From assembly GCA_905182075.1 (NCBI GenBank), contig CAJIZS010000002.1, positions 1-64,000 of the forward strand: 64,000 nt of DNA. The letters run 5' to 3'. Source of the DNA: an uncultured Methylophilaceae bacterium (GTDB lineage Bacteria > Pseudomonadota > Gammaproteobacteria > Burkholderiales > Methylophilaceae). A program made the position numbers and the translations under genes. Shown piece by piece: positions 25,104 to 32,588 of the stretch; positions within the stretch are counted from its first letter, which is position 1; the number at the start of each line of letters is the position of its first letter. The notes below the pieces were generated by a model. It was given only the letters and a program-made list of their open reading frames with translations. It was not told the DNA's origin and made no database searches.

Positions 25104-25330
25104 ACGACTCCTTCTTCTGCAAATATTAATAGTGTTTTGGCTAAATCTTTAGCCTGTGAACGATCTAATTTCAATCCTAACCGCTTGCCGCCGCTGGAAC
25201 GGAGTCCATAATATGTTTCACCATCATCTTTATGGGCTATATAAAAATGCTTTACCTTTGGTGCATCAATAGCCCCTATTCCGTGTCGTGTCTCGTGCAG
25301 TTCAATATTGAATGATTCAGTTATACTCAT
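25100..25330 (-). CDS. Hypothetical small protein
   Basis: The 76-residue product reads HETRHGIGAIDAPKVKHFYI, DGETYYGLRSSGGKRLGLKL and ends in a helix (QAKDLAKTLLIFAEE). Beta strands followed by a helix are predicted by eye. No family recognised. A small overlap joins it to both neighbours. Confidence 0.5.
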   Translation of the reverse strand: MSITESFNIELHETRHGIGAIDAPKVKHFYIAHKDDGETYYGLRSSGGKRLGLKLDRSQAKDLAKTLLIFAEEGVV

Positions 25331-25331
25331 T

Positions 25332-25463
25332 TTAATCTCCCACCTTGAATATTAAAAGTTTTGCCCTTTTACGGAGGCCCTTACTAGACAACCGCTTTGC
25401 AATTTTGTTTCTTGGCTTGCTCCAACAAGTAGCAAACTTTCTTCCTAGTTTATTTTCATTCAT
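25332..25463 (-). CDS. Tiny basic protein
   Basis: Forty-three residues, strongly basic: NENKLGRKFATCWSKPRNKI and AKRLSSKGLRKRAKLL. It could bind nucleic acid. It fills the gap between the 76-residue gene and the next membrane protein exactly. Confidence 0.45.
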   Translation of the reverse strand: MNENKLGRKFATCWSKPRNKIAKRLSSKGLRKRAKLLIFKVGD

Positions 25464-25469
25464 ACGTAC

Positions 25470-25638
25470 CTAAATATCATTTTCTGATGTAAATGCAGAT
25501 GGAAATTTAGAAATTGTATCTGGTAATTCTGAAAACAGTAGAAACGATAAAGTTACTATTAAAAAAATAATACCATTCTGCACTAACAAAACTAAATGCA
25601 TAACCTAAAATAAATCCTATTAGAATATATTTTAACAC
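25470..25638 (-). CDS. Small two-helix membrane protein, frameshifted
   Basis: Frame one starts GTG at 25638 and reads LKYILIGFILGYAFSFVSAE then WYYFF; a T7 homopolymer at about 25560-25570 shifts the frame, and with one T fewer it continues IVTLSFLLFSELPDTISKFP to a stop at 25470. Two transmembrane helices are predicted. Its start overlaps the stop of the gene at 25632. Confidence 0.45.
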
Positions 25639-25898
25639 GGTGGAAAATATTGTTCAGGATGCAAGTTTCGAATTTGCCAACGTTGCCAGACAATGTTTCC
25701 TAAGTCGGTTTCGTCAATACCAATAAGTGCAAATGTTTTATAAACTTGAGCTGGGCGAGGACCATCTATGGTCTCTAAGGAATGGGTTGCTCCACGTTCC
25801 TTCGCCCAGTCACTCGGTGCGCCAAAACTTGCATAATGACGAAGGTTTATTTCTTGTTCAATGAAGCTGATGTGGTATTCTTGAAGTTGCTTTAGCAT
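25632..25898 (-). CDS. Hypothetical protein under a sigma70-type promoter
   Basis: The 88-residue product has EINLRHYASFGAPSDWAKER and VYKTFALIGIDETDLGNIVW then NLHPEQYFPPC. No family recognised. It is first in the leftward run of small genes and has a TAGGAGACTAC ribosome-binding site and a near-consensus promoter upstream. Confidence 0.55.
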   Translation of the reverse strand: MLKQLQEYHISFIEQEINLRHYASFGAPSDWAKERGATHSLETIDGPRPAQVYKTFALIGIDETDLGNIVWQRWQIRNLHPEQYFPPC

Positions 25899-25942
25899 GT
25901 AGTCTCCTATAAAAGGATTAACTAAATTTAACTTATACTACT

Positions 25943-25970
25943 ATTATACTATCTTTGCAGGAAAAGTCAA
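25943..25970 (-). promoter_or_regulatory. Sigma70-type promoter
   Basis: Minus-strand TTGACT (25970-25965), 16-base spacer, TATAAT (25948-25943), about 45 bases before the 88-residue gene. It would drive the small-gene run 24.6-25.9 kb early. Confidence 0.7.
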
Positions 25971-25991
25971 CCTCTTTTTAACTTAATTTCA

Positions 25992-25999
25992 GATAAATA
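25992..25999 (+). promoter_or_regulatory. Late-type promoter motif GATAAATA
   Basis: Plus-strand GATAAATA upstream of the 26.1-27.6 kb genes. Distance to the first start is long (about 145 bases), which lowers confidence. Confidence 0.45.
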
Positions 26000-26145
26000 T
26001 TATTATGATATTGTGGCAAAATATTTAATTATAAAGCCATTTATTTTTATTCGTACTTGAGGCAAGACGAAAGAAATGAATTTAGGTTTTGTACTTTCCT
26101 TCTTATCGTCTGAACTCCTAACTTTTTAACTAACGGAGACTCTAT

Positions 26146-26391
26146 TTGGAATACCCACTTTTTCTTAAAGTAATAATCGACGATAATGTTGCGAAAGCAA
26201 TTATGCAATGGAAAGCATACAAACAATTTCTAGATCAAGAATTTGTAACTTTATTTACATTCAACTTAAATGAATTAAAACTTAGAGCTGGATATGCAGA
26301 ATCATTAGAAGAAAATGAAGCTGAATACAAGAAAGCAATTAGTGCAGTTATGGCAGTAGAGAGGGCATTACAAACACCAAGACTGTCATGA
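26146..26391 (+). CDS. Hypothetical helical protein
   Basis: Starts with TTG at 26146 after an ACGGAGACT ribosome-binding site. The 81-residue product is helical (VIIDDNVAKAIMQWKAYKQF, EYKKAISAVMAVERALQTPR). Its stop overlaps the start of the secreted repeat protein by 4 bases, so both are translated together. No family recognised. Confidence 0.5.
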   Translation: MEYPLFLKVIIDDNVAKAIMQWKAYKQFLDQEFVTLFTFNLNELKLRAGYAESLEENEAEYKKAISAVMAVERALQTPRLS

Positions 26392-27559
26392 AAAAACTAA
26401 TCCTTGTTATAATTTTTATATTTGGTTATACCCAACTTGCATCACCATTACCAGAAATTTCCACTATTGTTATAGATAGTGCCCCAAAGAAATTATATAC
26501 AGAACTATATTCAGATGAAAATGGCAATCAGTTTATGGTTGAAATCTACGAGGAGCCCCAAGAAGGAAACGATGTAATTCACTTTAGGGCATTTAAAAAC
26601 GGAAAACTAATTAGCCGTAAGTCTCAAGCATTAGCAGACGGACACAATTTTACATTTTTTGTTGACGAAACAGAACAAAAATTAATGCGTGAAAATGCTA
26701 AAGAAGTGCTTCAAAATGTATTACGGGAGTTAATGGCAGAATCAGATAGGAAATTAAAAGATAAACTTGAGAAAATGTTTGACCAAGAAAAAATAGCCAA
26801 AGTCTTTCTGAAAAAATCAAAGTTGATTACCTGATGTTTCGATAGCGTCTGAGCAAATTGCAGATATGGCTAAACAACTTTCAAAACAAATTAAATCGCC
26901 AGATGTTTCAATAGCCTCTAAACAAATTGCCGATATGGCTAGATTATCTTCCGAAAATCGAATACTCCTGATGATTTTCGATATGGCAGATAAAATTCGA
27001 AATAACATTTGATGGAGGAACAGTTGGAGATATCGCTGAACGGATTTCAAAACAACTTAATGAAAAAGAAACCCCTGATAAAATAATTACAGATATGGCT
27101 ACTCGTATTTCTAAGGAAATTAATGAAAAAGAAACTCCTAATGAAGTAATTACAGATATGGCAACAAGAATTTCAAAGCAAATTAAAACACCTGAAGCAA
27201 GAGTAAATGAGAAAGATCTTGCTTTAAAACTAGCAATAAGATTAACACAAGAAGAAAACCTTATTACAACAAAGATTCCGCCATATAAAGAACTATTGAA
27301 ACAAGTTACTAAAAGTAATCAACGACAAGATTATGAAAATACTATAAAAATTCTAGACGAAGATATTGCTAATCGAACTCCTGAGGAACAACGAAAAGCA
27401 TTAAAAATTTCTGGATTGATGTCTGTGCTTCTTGGATCTAAAAAATTAAAATCTGCAATTTCAACAATGGAAAATTTCAATCTACCTGACGATCCTGCTT
27501 TGCGTGAAATTGAAAAAGCATTGGCCAGTTGGCTTAACAAACATTTAATTGTTGATTAA
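26388..27559 (+). CDS. Secreted repeat protein, frameshifted
   Basis: The N-terminus MKKLILVIIFIFGYTQLASP is a signal peptide. The first frame runs to 26834 and ends in coiled coil (LMAESDRKLKDKLEKMFDQE). After indels between 26820 and 27060 the third part (from 27067) carries repeats of the type KETPxxxITDMATRISKxI with a 21-residue period (63 bases at 27068 and 27131). Earlier degenerate copies read IAxKQIADMAxxLS with a 23-residue period. A helical C-terminus ends ASWLNKHLIVD. The repeats suggest a helical bundle or adhesin-like rod exported from the cell. Function unknown. Confidence 0.55.
26826..27180 (+). repeat. Tandem coding repeats (63-69 bp)
   Basis: GATATGGC(T/A) recurs with a 69-base step (26863 to 26932) and, further on, GAAAC(C/T)CCT...GATATGGC recurs with a 63-base step (27068 to 27131). 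The repeats lie within the secreted protein and explain why indels here are hard to resolve. Confidence 0.65.
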
Positions 27560-27864
27560 CTCATCTCATTAACTATTGTAAAGACATAGTTGTCCATATC
27601 TTCTGTTAATTCAAATTGGCATCCTAATCGAGAATCATCGTACCGAGTTAATGCATATGCTTCAAGTGTTTCGTCTTCTTCTTTGTTTAAACGCAAATAT
27701 TGTAAATCAGGGGCCCTAACATGGCAAGTTGCACAATCGCAACATCCACCGCAAATACCTACTCCGTCATCTAGATTATTGTCTATAAGAGTTTTTAATA
27801 GAGTTTGTCCGGGTGTAAAATCTATTAAATGTTTTTTATTTTCTTTATCAATTATTGTTATCAT
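27556..27864 (-). CDS. 2Fe-2S ferredoxin (adrenodoxin/Isc Fdx type)
   Basis: Electron carrier. Ligand Cys lie in GVGICGGCCDCATCHVRAP (three of four) and SRLGCQFEL (the fourth), with the usual C-terminal DNYVFTIVN. 102 residues fits the family. An extra Cys (GCCDC) is unusual. Its start overlaps the amidinotransferase end, and the ferredoxin-NADP reductase lies just upstream, so reductase and ferredoxin form a natural pair. It converges with the plus-strand repeat gene. Confidence 0.85.
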   Translation of the reverse strand: MITIIDKENKKHLIDFTPGQTLLKTLIDNNLDDGVGICGGCCDCATCHVRAPDLQYLRLNKEEDETLEAYALTRYDDSRLGCQFELTEDMDNYVFTIVNEMS

Positions 27865-28869
27865 GTTTCCTTACTAAATCACAGGTTATGCAATGTAGTC
27901 CTTGATCGAAGAACCATCTATGCCGAAAAGGTACTGTTATAAGCTCGTGACCTTCTTGTTCAACCCAAGGTTTTTCATAGTCTTTAACATTGATGATAAG
28001 TTGTATTTTGATCTTAAAATTCTTAAGAATTGATTTGAGGTACAGCTATCATTCCTAAAATTATCATCAATTAAACTTGCTACTTCCTTAGGATTATCTC
28101 CATTATAACCGAATATATCCCATCTATTGTTAGTTAATGCTCGTAATGTCTCGTCAATCTGTTCTGGCGGGTCTTCTGAATAATATCTTGGGTCAGCATT
28201 GAATCCATACTTATCGCAAAAAATATGCTTCCAGCCAGGAAATGTTTCATTAATAAGAGTTTGTTCTATGTCATTATTAGCATATACAACAAGTCCTTCT
28301 CTTAATGTAGCCATGCGAGCATCTACATGCCCTTCAACATCTGTGCGTACATATTCGCTATCGGGTAGCATATCTTTTAAACGTTCTAATTCGTACTCGC
28401 TAATTTCGTTACCAATAATTAATCTATCATTGCATCTAAAAATACAAGGTAAATGAACTGGTTGTAGTTGCGTATCCTGTAGATGAATAATATCATTATC
28501 TATAAAGTTTTCCCACGGCTGTCCAGCCAACGAATCTGGTCCAGCAATAACCGTGTCCTTGTAAACAAAGAGATCATTTCTTGGTGATATAGGAGCAATT
28601 TCTGTATCACCTGTTTTCCATCTTCTAACTTGTTCTTCTCTAATCAATTCCCAATCCGGCCTTATAACCTGAACACCGTGCTGTTCTAAAACATATTGAA
28701 TATTATCAAGGTCTTCTTCTGTCTCTTGGGCAATTTTCATTAACCATGGTCTTATAGGATCAAATTTGCTGTAATCTAGTATTACTTTTAATGTATCGGG
28801 TTCTATAAATCCACCCAACAATACAGTTTCTAACGGATCCCAGCCATTTTTAGAATAACAATTAATCAT
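27848..28869 (-). CDS. Amidinotransferase-like enzyme, frameshifted
   Basis: Related to glycine/inosamine amidinotransferases, which move an amidino group from arginine. The long frame has LGGFIEPDTLK, PISPRNDLFVYKDTVI and the catalytic-His region VEGHVDARMATLREG. A shift near 28020 leads to INVKDYEKPWVEQEGHEL and FRHRWFFDQGLHCITCDLVR, containing the catalytic Cys of this family (CIT). Corrected length is about 340 residues. It overlaps the FNR gene upstream by 8 bases. Product and substrate in infection are unknown. Confidence 0.7.
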
Positions 28870-29857
28870 GTTTTAATTTTTCTTGTAAGGCTGTACTTGT
28901 TGTAGTGTACATAAATTCTGGATCGGATTTATGTATGCGTCGATATGCTTCTTGAACTGCTAATGTGGTTTCGTGGAATCCGGATAAAATTAATTTAAGT
29001 TTTCCAGGATAATCGTTACAATCTCCTACTGCAAATATGCCAGGGGTGCTAGATTGGAATTTTTCAGTATCAACTGGTATACGTTTATTGTCATTATATA
29101 TATCTTCCGGTAATCCTTGTACTAAGTTAGCATCAGTAAGTAGACCGAAAAACATAAAAATTTTATCCGCTTTAAGAATTATTTTTTCACCTTTTCTAGT
29201 TATTGTTACAGTATTCTCTTTAATTTCTTCCGGTTTCCACCCAAAAAACTTTCTAATAGACTCAGAATTTTTTACTGCGTCAACATTTGCAGGTACTGCT
29301 TTAAATTTTTCTGATCTATGAATAAGCGTTATCTTACATTTATACTGTAATTCTAATGCCCAATCAATTGCTGAGTCGCCTCCACCAAAAATAGTAACAG
29401 CCTGATCTTTAATTTCATCTATATTTTTTACTGCAAAATTAACTAGGTTGCTGGCTTCGGCGTCTGCTAGTCCAATTACATCAGGACGTCTTGGTATAAA
29501 CTTACCTGGCCCGGATGCTAAAAAGATATTTCTAGTCATTAAAGTTTCACCAGTCGATAGTGTAACTGCATAATTTCCTAGTTCATGCCTTTTAACAAAA
29601 TCTACATCTGTGTCTAAAAAGAACGTTGGCTTAAATGGTTTTATTTGATCCATTAACGCATGAACATGTTGTTTAGCAGTTTGGTATGGAACACCGGGTA
29701 TATCGTATATTGGTTTTTCAGGATAAAGCTCAGCACATTGCCCACCAGGTTTATTATCTATTAATATGCAATTTAAACCTAAAAGACCTGCTTCAAAGAC
29801 AGTAAAAAGAGCAACTGGACCAGCTCCAATAATTACAATGTCAGATTGTTTTACCAT
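28862..29857 (-). CDS. Ferredoxin-NADP(+) reductase, thioredoxin-reductase-like type
   Basis: Transfers electrons from NADPH to ferredoxin. FAD motif IVIIGAGPVALFTVFEAGLL, then PGGQCAELYPEKPIYDIPG as in YumC-type FNRs, NADP motif VTIFGGGDSAIDWALEL with RSEKFKA, and the C-terminal FAVGDCNDYPGKLKLIL. The CxxC of thioredoxin reductases is absent, as expected for FNR. 331 residues. It lies just upstream of the amidinotransferase and the 2Fe-2S ferredoxin on the same transcript. Confidence 0.88.
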   Translation of the reverse strand: MVKQSDIVIIGAGPVALFTVFEAGLLGLNCILIDNKPGGQCAELYPEKPIYDIPGVPYQTAKQHVHALMDQIKPFKPTFFLDTDVDFVKRHELGNYAVTLSTGETLMTRNIFLASGPGKFIPRRPDVIGLADAEASNLVNFAVKNIDEIKDQAVTIFGGGDSAIDWALELQYKCKITLIHRSEKFKAVPANVDAVKNSESIRKFFGWKPEEIKENTVTITRKGEKIILKADKIFMFFGLLTDANLVQGLPEDIYNDNKRIPVDTEKFQSSTPGIFAVGDCNDYPGKLKLILSGFHETTLAVQEAYRRIHKSDPEFMYTTTSTALQEKLKHD

Positions 29858-29910
29858 TATTCTTTCTTCTTCATCTTTGATTCTTTTCTCATCAAGAATT
29901 CTGGCTTCAA

Positions 29911-30102
29911 TTATTTTTTAGTTCTAGTTGGAAATCTACTAATAGCATCCAGCATCCTTTCTTTGTCTAAGTCCGGTACATCTCTATTAGGTATGTAACA
30001 GTTCTTACACATCATATTACATCTGTGTGTAACATCTATAATCACATCATGGAAATGATTATCTTCTGGTTCGAGTTCGTAGTAATTCATATTATCATTC
30101 AT
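29911..30102 (-). pseudogene. Radical SAM N-terminal fragment
   Basis: The 63-residue frame reads HDVIIDVTHRCNMMCKNCYI with a perfect CX3CX2C motif, then ends at SRFPTRTKK. Radical SAM proteins need about 200 residues for the barrel, and no continuation is visible in any frame before the FNR gene 50 bases on. A truncated relic is the simplest reading; a functional mini-protein is unlikely. Confidence 0.65.
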
Positions 30103-30110
30103 ACTACTAT

Positions 30111-30779
30111 TTAGTTAGACTTACGAATACCCATTATTAAATTTTGATTTACAAAAAATGGATATATCATATAATGCTGTATATAAAATTCTAAATGGCC
30201 AGAAGGAAAAGGTGAGAACTTGATTCCAATTTTCTGTTCTAATTGTCTTTGTGAAAGTACCATAGTTCGTTGAATATATCCAGTTGTAGTAATATATGAA
30301 AACCCTATTTCATAACACCTATCAGGCGTTAGATATAAGTCCGAGTCCATAAATGAAAGCGTATCAGGAGTGTTTAGAATTACTTCTGAGTGGAACATAT
30401 TAATAAGCGAAACCTCAGTTACATTACGTACTTGAAACTCAGGTAATTTATCTAAAAAATATGTGTTAAGAGGGCCTATAGTTTGATATAAAATGCTATT
30501 ATCTATTTGTCCAATTGTCCACTTTCCAAAATTAGGGTGGCAGTACTGATCTTTTGTACATACTATGTTATGTGCTGAGAAAATCTCATTAATTTCATCA
30601 AATTCTGAATTGCCAGCTTCGGTAGTTTCGATTCCGTTTCGTTTTCCAATACGTGATGGGGGCCAGGTAGGAAAATTATAGTGTAAATCTGTTTGATAAT
30701 TAAAACTCTTTTGTTTACTGGCCTGTTTACCGCAAGTAAAATATATTATTAAATTGTTAAGATATTCGCGACTATTCAT
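30111..30779 (-). CDS. Hypothetical protein
   Basis: Start placed at MNSREYLNNLIIYFTCGKQA (30779), because the longer start at 30815 would sit inside the Hsp20 terminator hairpin. The 222-residue product has FPTWPPSRIGKRNGIETTEA and SFMDSDLYLTPDRCYEIGFS. DxDLYLTPDR could be a metal or sugar-nucleotide site but I do not recognise the family. Confidence 0.55.
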   Translation of the reverse strand: MNSREYLNNLIIYFTCGKQASKQKSFNYQTDLHYNFPTWPPSRIGKRNGIETTEAGNSEFDEINEIFSAHNIVCTKDQYCHPNFGKWTIGQIDNSILYQTIGPLNTYFLDKLPEFQVRNVTEVSLINMFHSEVILNTPDTLSFMDSDLYLTPDRCYEIGFSYITTTGYIQRTMVLSQRQLEQKIGIKFSPFPSGHLEFYIQHYMIYPFFVNQNLIMGIRKSN

Positions 30780-30788
30780 AATAGATAA

Positions 30789-30816
30789 AGTGGGGGCTTC
30801 TCTCCATGCCCCCACT
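30789..30816 (-). terminator. Hairpin terminator after hsp20
   Basis: Perfect 9-bp GC-rich inverted repeat (AGTGGGGGC / GCCCCCACT) with a 10-base loop, 10 bases after the hsp20 stop on the minus strand, followed by TTAT only. A strong hairpin with a weak U-tract. Confidence 0.65.
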
Positions 30817-30825
30817 GAAAAAATG

Positions 30826-31290
30826 TTAATTGACTACGATAGGAATTTCCTTAGGCTTTTCTTCCTCAGGTAATTCTTGTTCTAATTCAATAGACAGCAT
30901 GCCATTTTTAAGATTTGCATTCTTAACTTGCACATGCGGACCTAAACGAAAAGATCTGTCAAAAGAACGATTAGCAATACCATGATACTTAAATTGCGCG
31001 GCGTGTAAGTTTTCCTTGTGGCCGTGTGCATTAGCGTTACCTTTAACTGAAAGAGTACGTTCTGTTTGTGTGACCTTAATGTCGTCTTCTCCGAAGCCTG
31101 CAATAGCTATCGAAATCAGCCATTTACCTGGATCGGTTTCTTCGATATTGTATGGCGGATATGATGTGGATGAACCAGCAAATGTGTTAGAGAACTGTTC
31201 TAAGTCTCCGAACATTCGATCCATACCTACTGTAAATGGTTTTAATGAGTGTAAGAAATCGTTAAGATTTCCGGTGTGAATTCTAGTCAT
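30826..31290 (-). CDS. Small heat shock protein (Hsp20/alpha-crystallin)
   Basis: ATP-independent holdase chaperone. The alpha-crystallin domain spans roughly residues 45-140: KWLISIAIAGFGEDDIKVTQ, LSVKGNANAHGH, RSFRLGPHVQVKNANLKNGM with the conserved A-x-x-x-N-G-(M/V)-L, and the C-terminal IPIV tail anchor. 154 residues is normal. Hsp20 genes are frequent in T4-like marine phages and may aid capsid assembly. It has its own sigma70-like promoter and a structured leader. Confidence 0.92.
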   Translation of the reverse strand: MTRIHTGNLNDFLHSLKPFTVGMDRMFGDLEQFSNTFAGSSTSYPPYNIEETDPGKWLISIAIAGFGEDDIKVTQTERTLSVKGNANAHGHKENLHAAQFKYHGIANRSFDRSFRLGPHVQVKNANLKNGMLSIELEQELPEEEKPKEIPIVVN

Positions 31291-31415
31291 AATATTCTCC
31301 TATATAGCAAGAATTACTAAATTTGAGATGAACCAACATTGGTCTCACCTCTGGTACAAGTGTACCGAACTCATAATTGGATCGACAATACGTCCGTATC
31401 ACTTACATTATGAAT
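31291..31415 (-). promoter_or_regulatory. Structured 5' leader of hsp20, possible RNA thermometer
   Basis: The approximately 125-base untranslated leader contains two hairpins on the minus strand: GGTACACTTGTACC (around 31360-31373) and the imperfect stem GAGGTGAGACCAA / TTGGTTCATCTC (around 31325-31352). The AGGAGA ribosome-binding site follows. Long structured leaders on hsp20 genes can be temperature sensors; here this is inference only. Confidence 0.35.
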
Positions 31416-31421
31416 TATACT

Positions 31422-31450
31422 ATTGTAACACAACTACTAGTCTGTGTCAA
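31422..31450 (-). promoter_or_regulatory. Sigma70-type promoter of hsp20
   Basis: Minus-strand TTGACA (31450-31445), 17-base spacer, TACAAT (31427-31422). A second TATAAT lies a few bases further on. It is in the gap between the S21 stop and the hsp20 leader. Confidence 0.7.
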
Positions 31451-31656
31451 TAGTTTTTGATTGCTTCTTCCATAAGTTTTTCGGTTCGCTTACGGATTCG
31501 TGCTTTTGCTCGTTCTTTTTTTAATCGACGCTTCTCACCCTTTTTTGTAAAATACTTTTGTTCTCTTAGGGTGTTAAAGGTTCCTTCTTCGTTAACTAAT
31601 CGTTTTAATAGTTTAAGGGCTTTGTTAACATTACCCTGTACTTTTACTGTAATCAT
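31447..31656 (-). CDS. rpsU: Ribosomal protein bS21
   Basis: Small-subunit protein near the mRNA 3'-anti-SD site that helps translation initiation. VQGNVNKALKLLKRLVNEEG, then FTKKGEKRRLKKERAKARIR is a typical S21 with a short N-terminal helix and basic tail; 69 residues. Phage-borne S21 genes are known in SAR11 and other marine phages and may bias ribosomes toward phage mRNA. It follows a phage IF3 gene on the same strand, which supports that role. Confidence 0.93.
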   Translation of the reverse strand: MITVKVQGNVNKALKLLKRLVNEEGTFNTLREQKYFTKKGEKRRLKKERAKARIRKRTEKLMEEAIKNY

Positions 31657-31735
31657 TCTAGAGTTATTATGCGACTATATCGGCCTTGGGATTTACTTAT
31701 ATCAGAATCAAATCTAACCCTGTCTGATAGATATA

Positions 31736-32176
31736 TTATATCACTAGGTGGGTTAGTTGATGTTCGCGACCTCTGATTTTAATTACAATCTTAACCTTAT
31801 TACCTTTATTTATAAAATCTGTAATCTTACGGCACTTTGTATCAAAATCATATCCATGAATTCAGGTTCTTGTAAATCCATTTCTTTAATCTTATCTACA
31901 TAAAATTGACTTTTTTTGTAACCGTTTTTCTTTTTTTTGATCAAAAATTATTTTTGAGTAATCTCCTACTTTACACACCGGAGGATCACCATTTGGATTA
32001 ATACATATTAAATCCAGACCTTGGTCCTCTGCAATGCGTAATGCTCGGCCAATTGGCAATATGCCATGATTTGTTTTATCTAAATCGATTAATCTAACTT
32101 TATCATATCGTAAACATTGTTTATTAGTTAAATGCCGTTGTTCTTTTTTATAACTGGGTCTTTGCTGGCGCTTCAA
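31736..32176 (-). CDS. infC: Translation initiation factor IF3, frameshifted
   Basis: IF3 controls start-codon and initiator-tRNA selection on the 30S subunit. The N-domain is intact (KVRLIDLDKTNHGILPIGRA, LICINPNGDPPVCKVGDYSK). The C-domain is split by at least two indels: FYVDKIKEMDLQEPEF, then FDTKCRKITDFINKGNKVKI and VIKIRGREHQLTHLV, with the conserved KVKxxIxxRGRE block. Corrected length is about 146 residues, a little short of host IF3 (about 175). It lies upstream of rpsU. Confidence 0.8.
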
Positions 32177-32188
32177 TTTTTCTCCTTC

Positions 32189-32587
32189 TTAGTTGTCGTT
32201 AAAATCTTCAAGTGCTTCTAATGTTTTTAGAAACAAATCTACACTAGGATACATATGGCATCCGCTACTTCCAAAAGTAATAAGTTTTTTTATTGTATCG
32301 TTTTCACCTACCAATATAACAAATTTGTCAATAACTTTGGTAAATGCTTCTTTATCTTCAAAATTTAAATCAATTATAATATTTTCTATGTGTGGTAGGT
32401 TAATTAATAACCAATCGTAATTAATACCTGTAAATGTGTAAAAAATAAGATCTTCTTGAACATATACAGATTCATATCCGGATATTAATGTGTCAGCAAA
32501 AAAAGCATTATCACTTATTATGATAGTTTTTTTTCCAACGACTGGTATGTATATACTAGGTTCTGTTATTGTTACAGTTTCTGTCAT
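32189..32587 (-). CDS. Hypothetical protein
   Basis: The 132-residue protein is mostly beta strand (VVGKKTIIISDNAFFADTLI, YEQ-like acidic turns, NIIIDLNFEDKEAFTKVIDK). KLITFGSSGCHMYPSVDLFL near the end. I do not recognise it. It sits between the membrane protein and infC with 12-base gaps. Confidence 0.5.
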   Translation of the reverse strand: MTETVTITEPSIYIPVVGKKTIIISDNAFFADTLISGYESVYVQEDLIFYTFTGINYDWLLINLPHIENIIIDLNFEDKEAFTKVIDKFVILVGENDTIKKLITFGSSGCHMYPSVDLFLKTLEALEDFNDN

Positions 32588-32588
32588 A

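Larger units (their letters stand above)
25899..26145. other. 247-bp divergent intergenic region
   Basis: No gene is seen. It holds a minus-strand sigma70-like promoter (25943-25970) and, in the other direction, a late-type GATAAATA (25992-25999) about 145 bases before the plus-strand gene at 26146, so it is a regulatory switch point between two opposed units. Confidence 0.6.
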
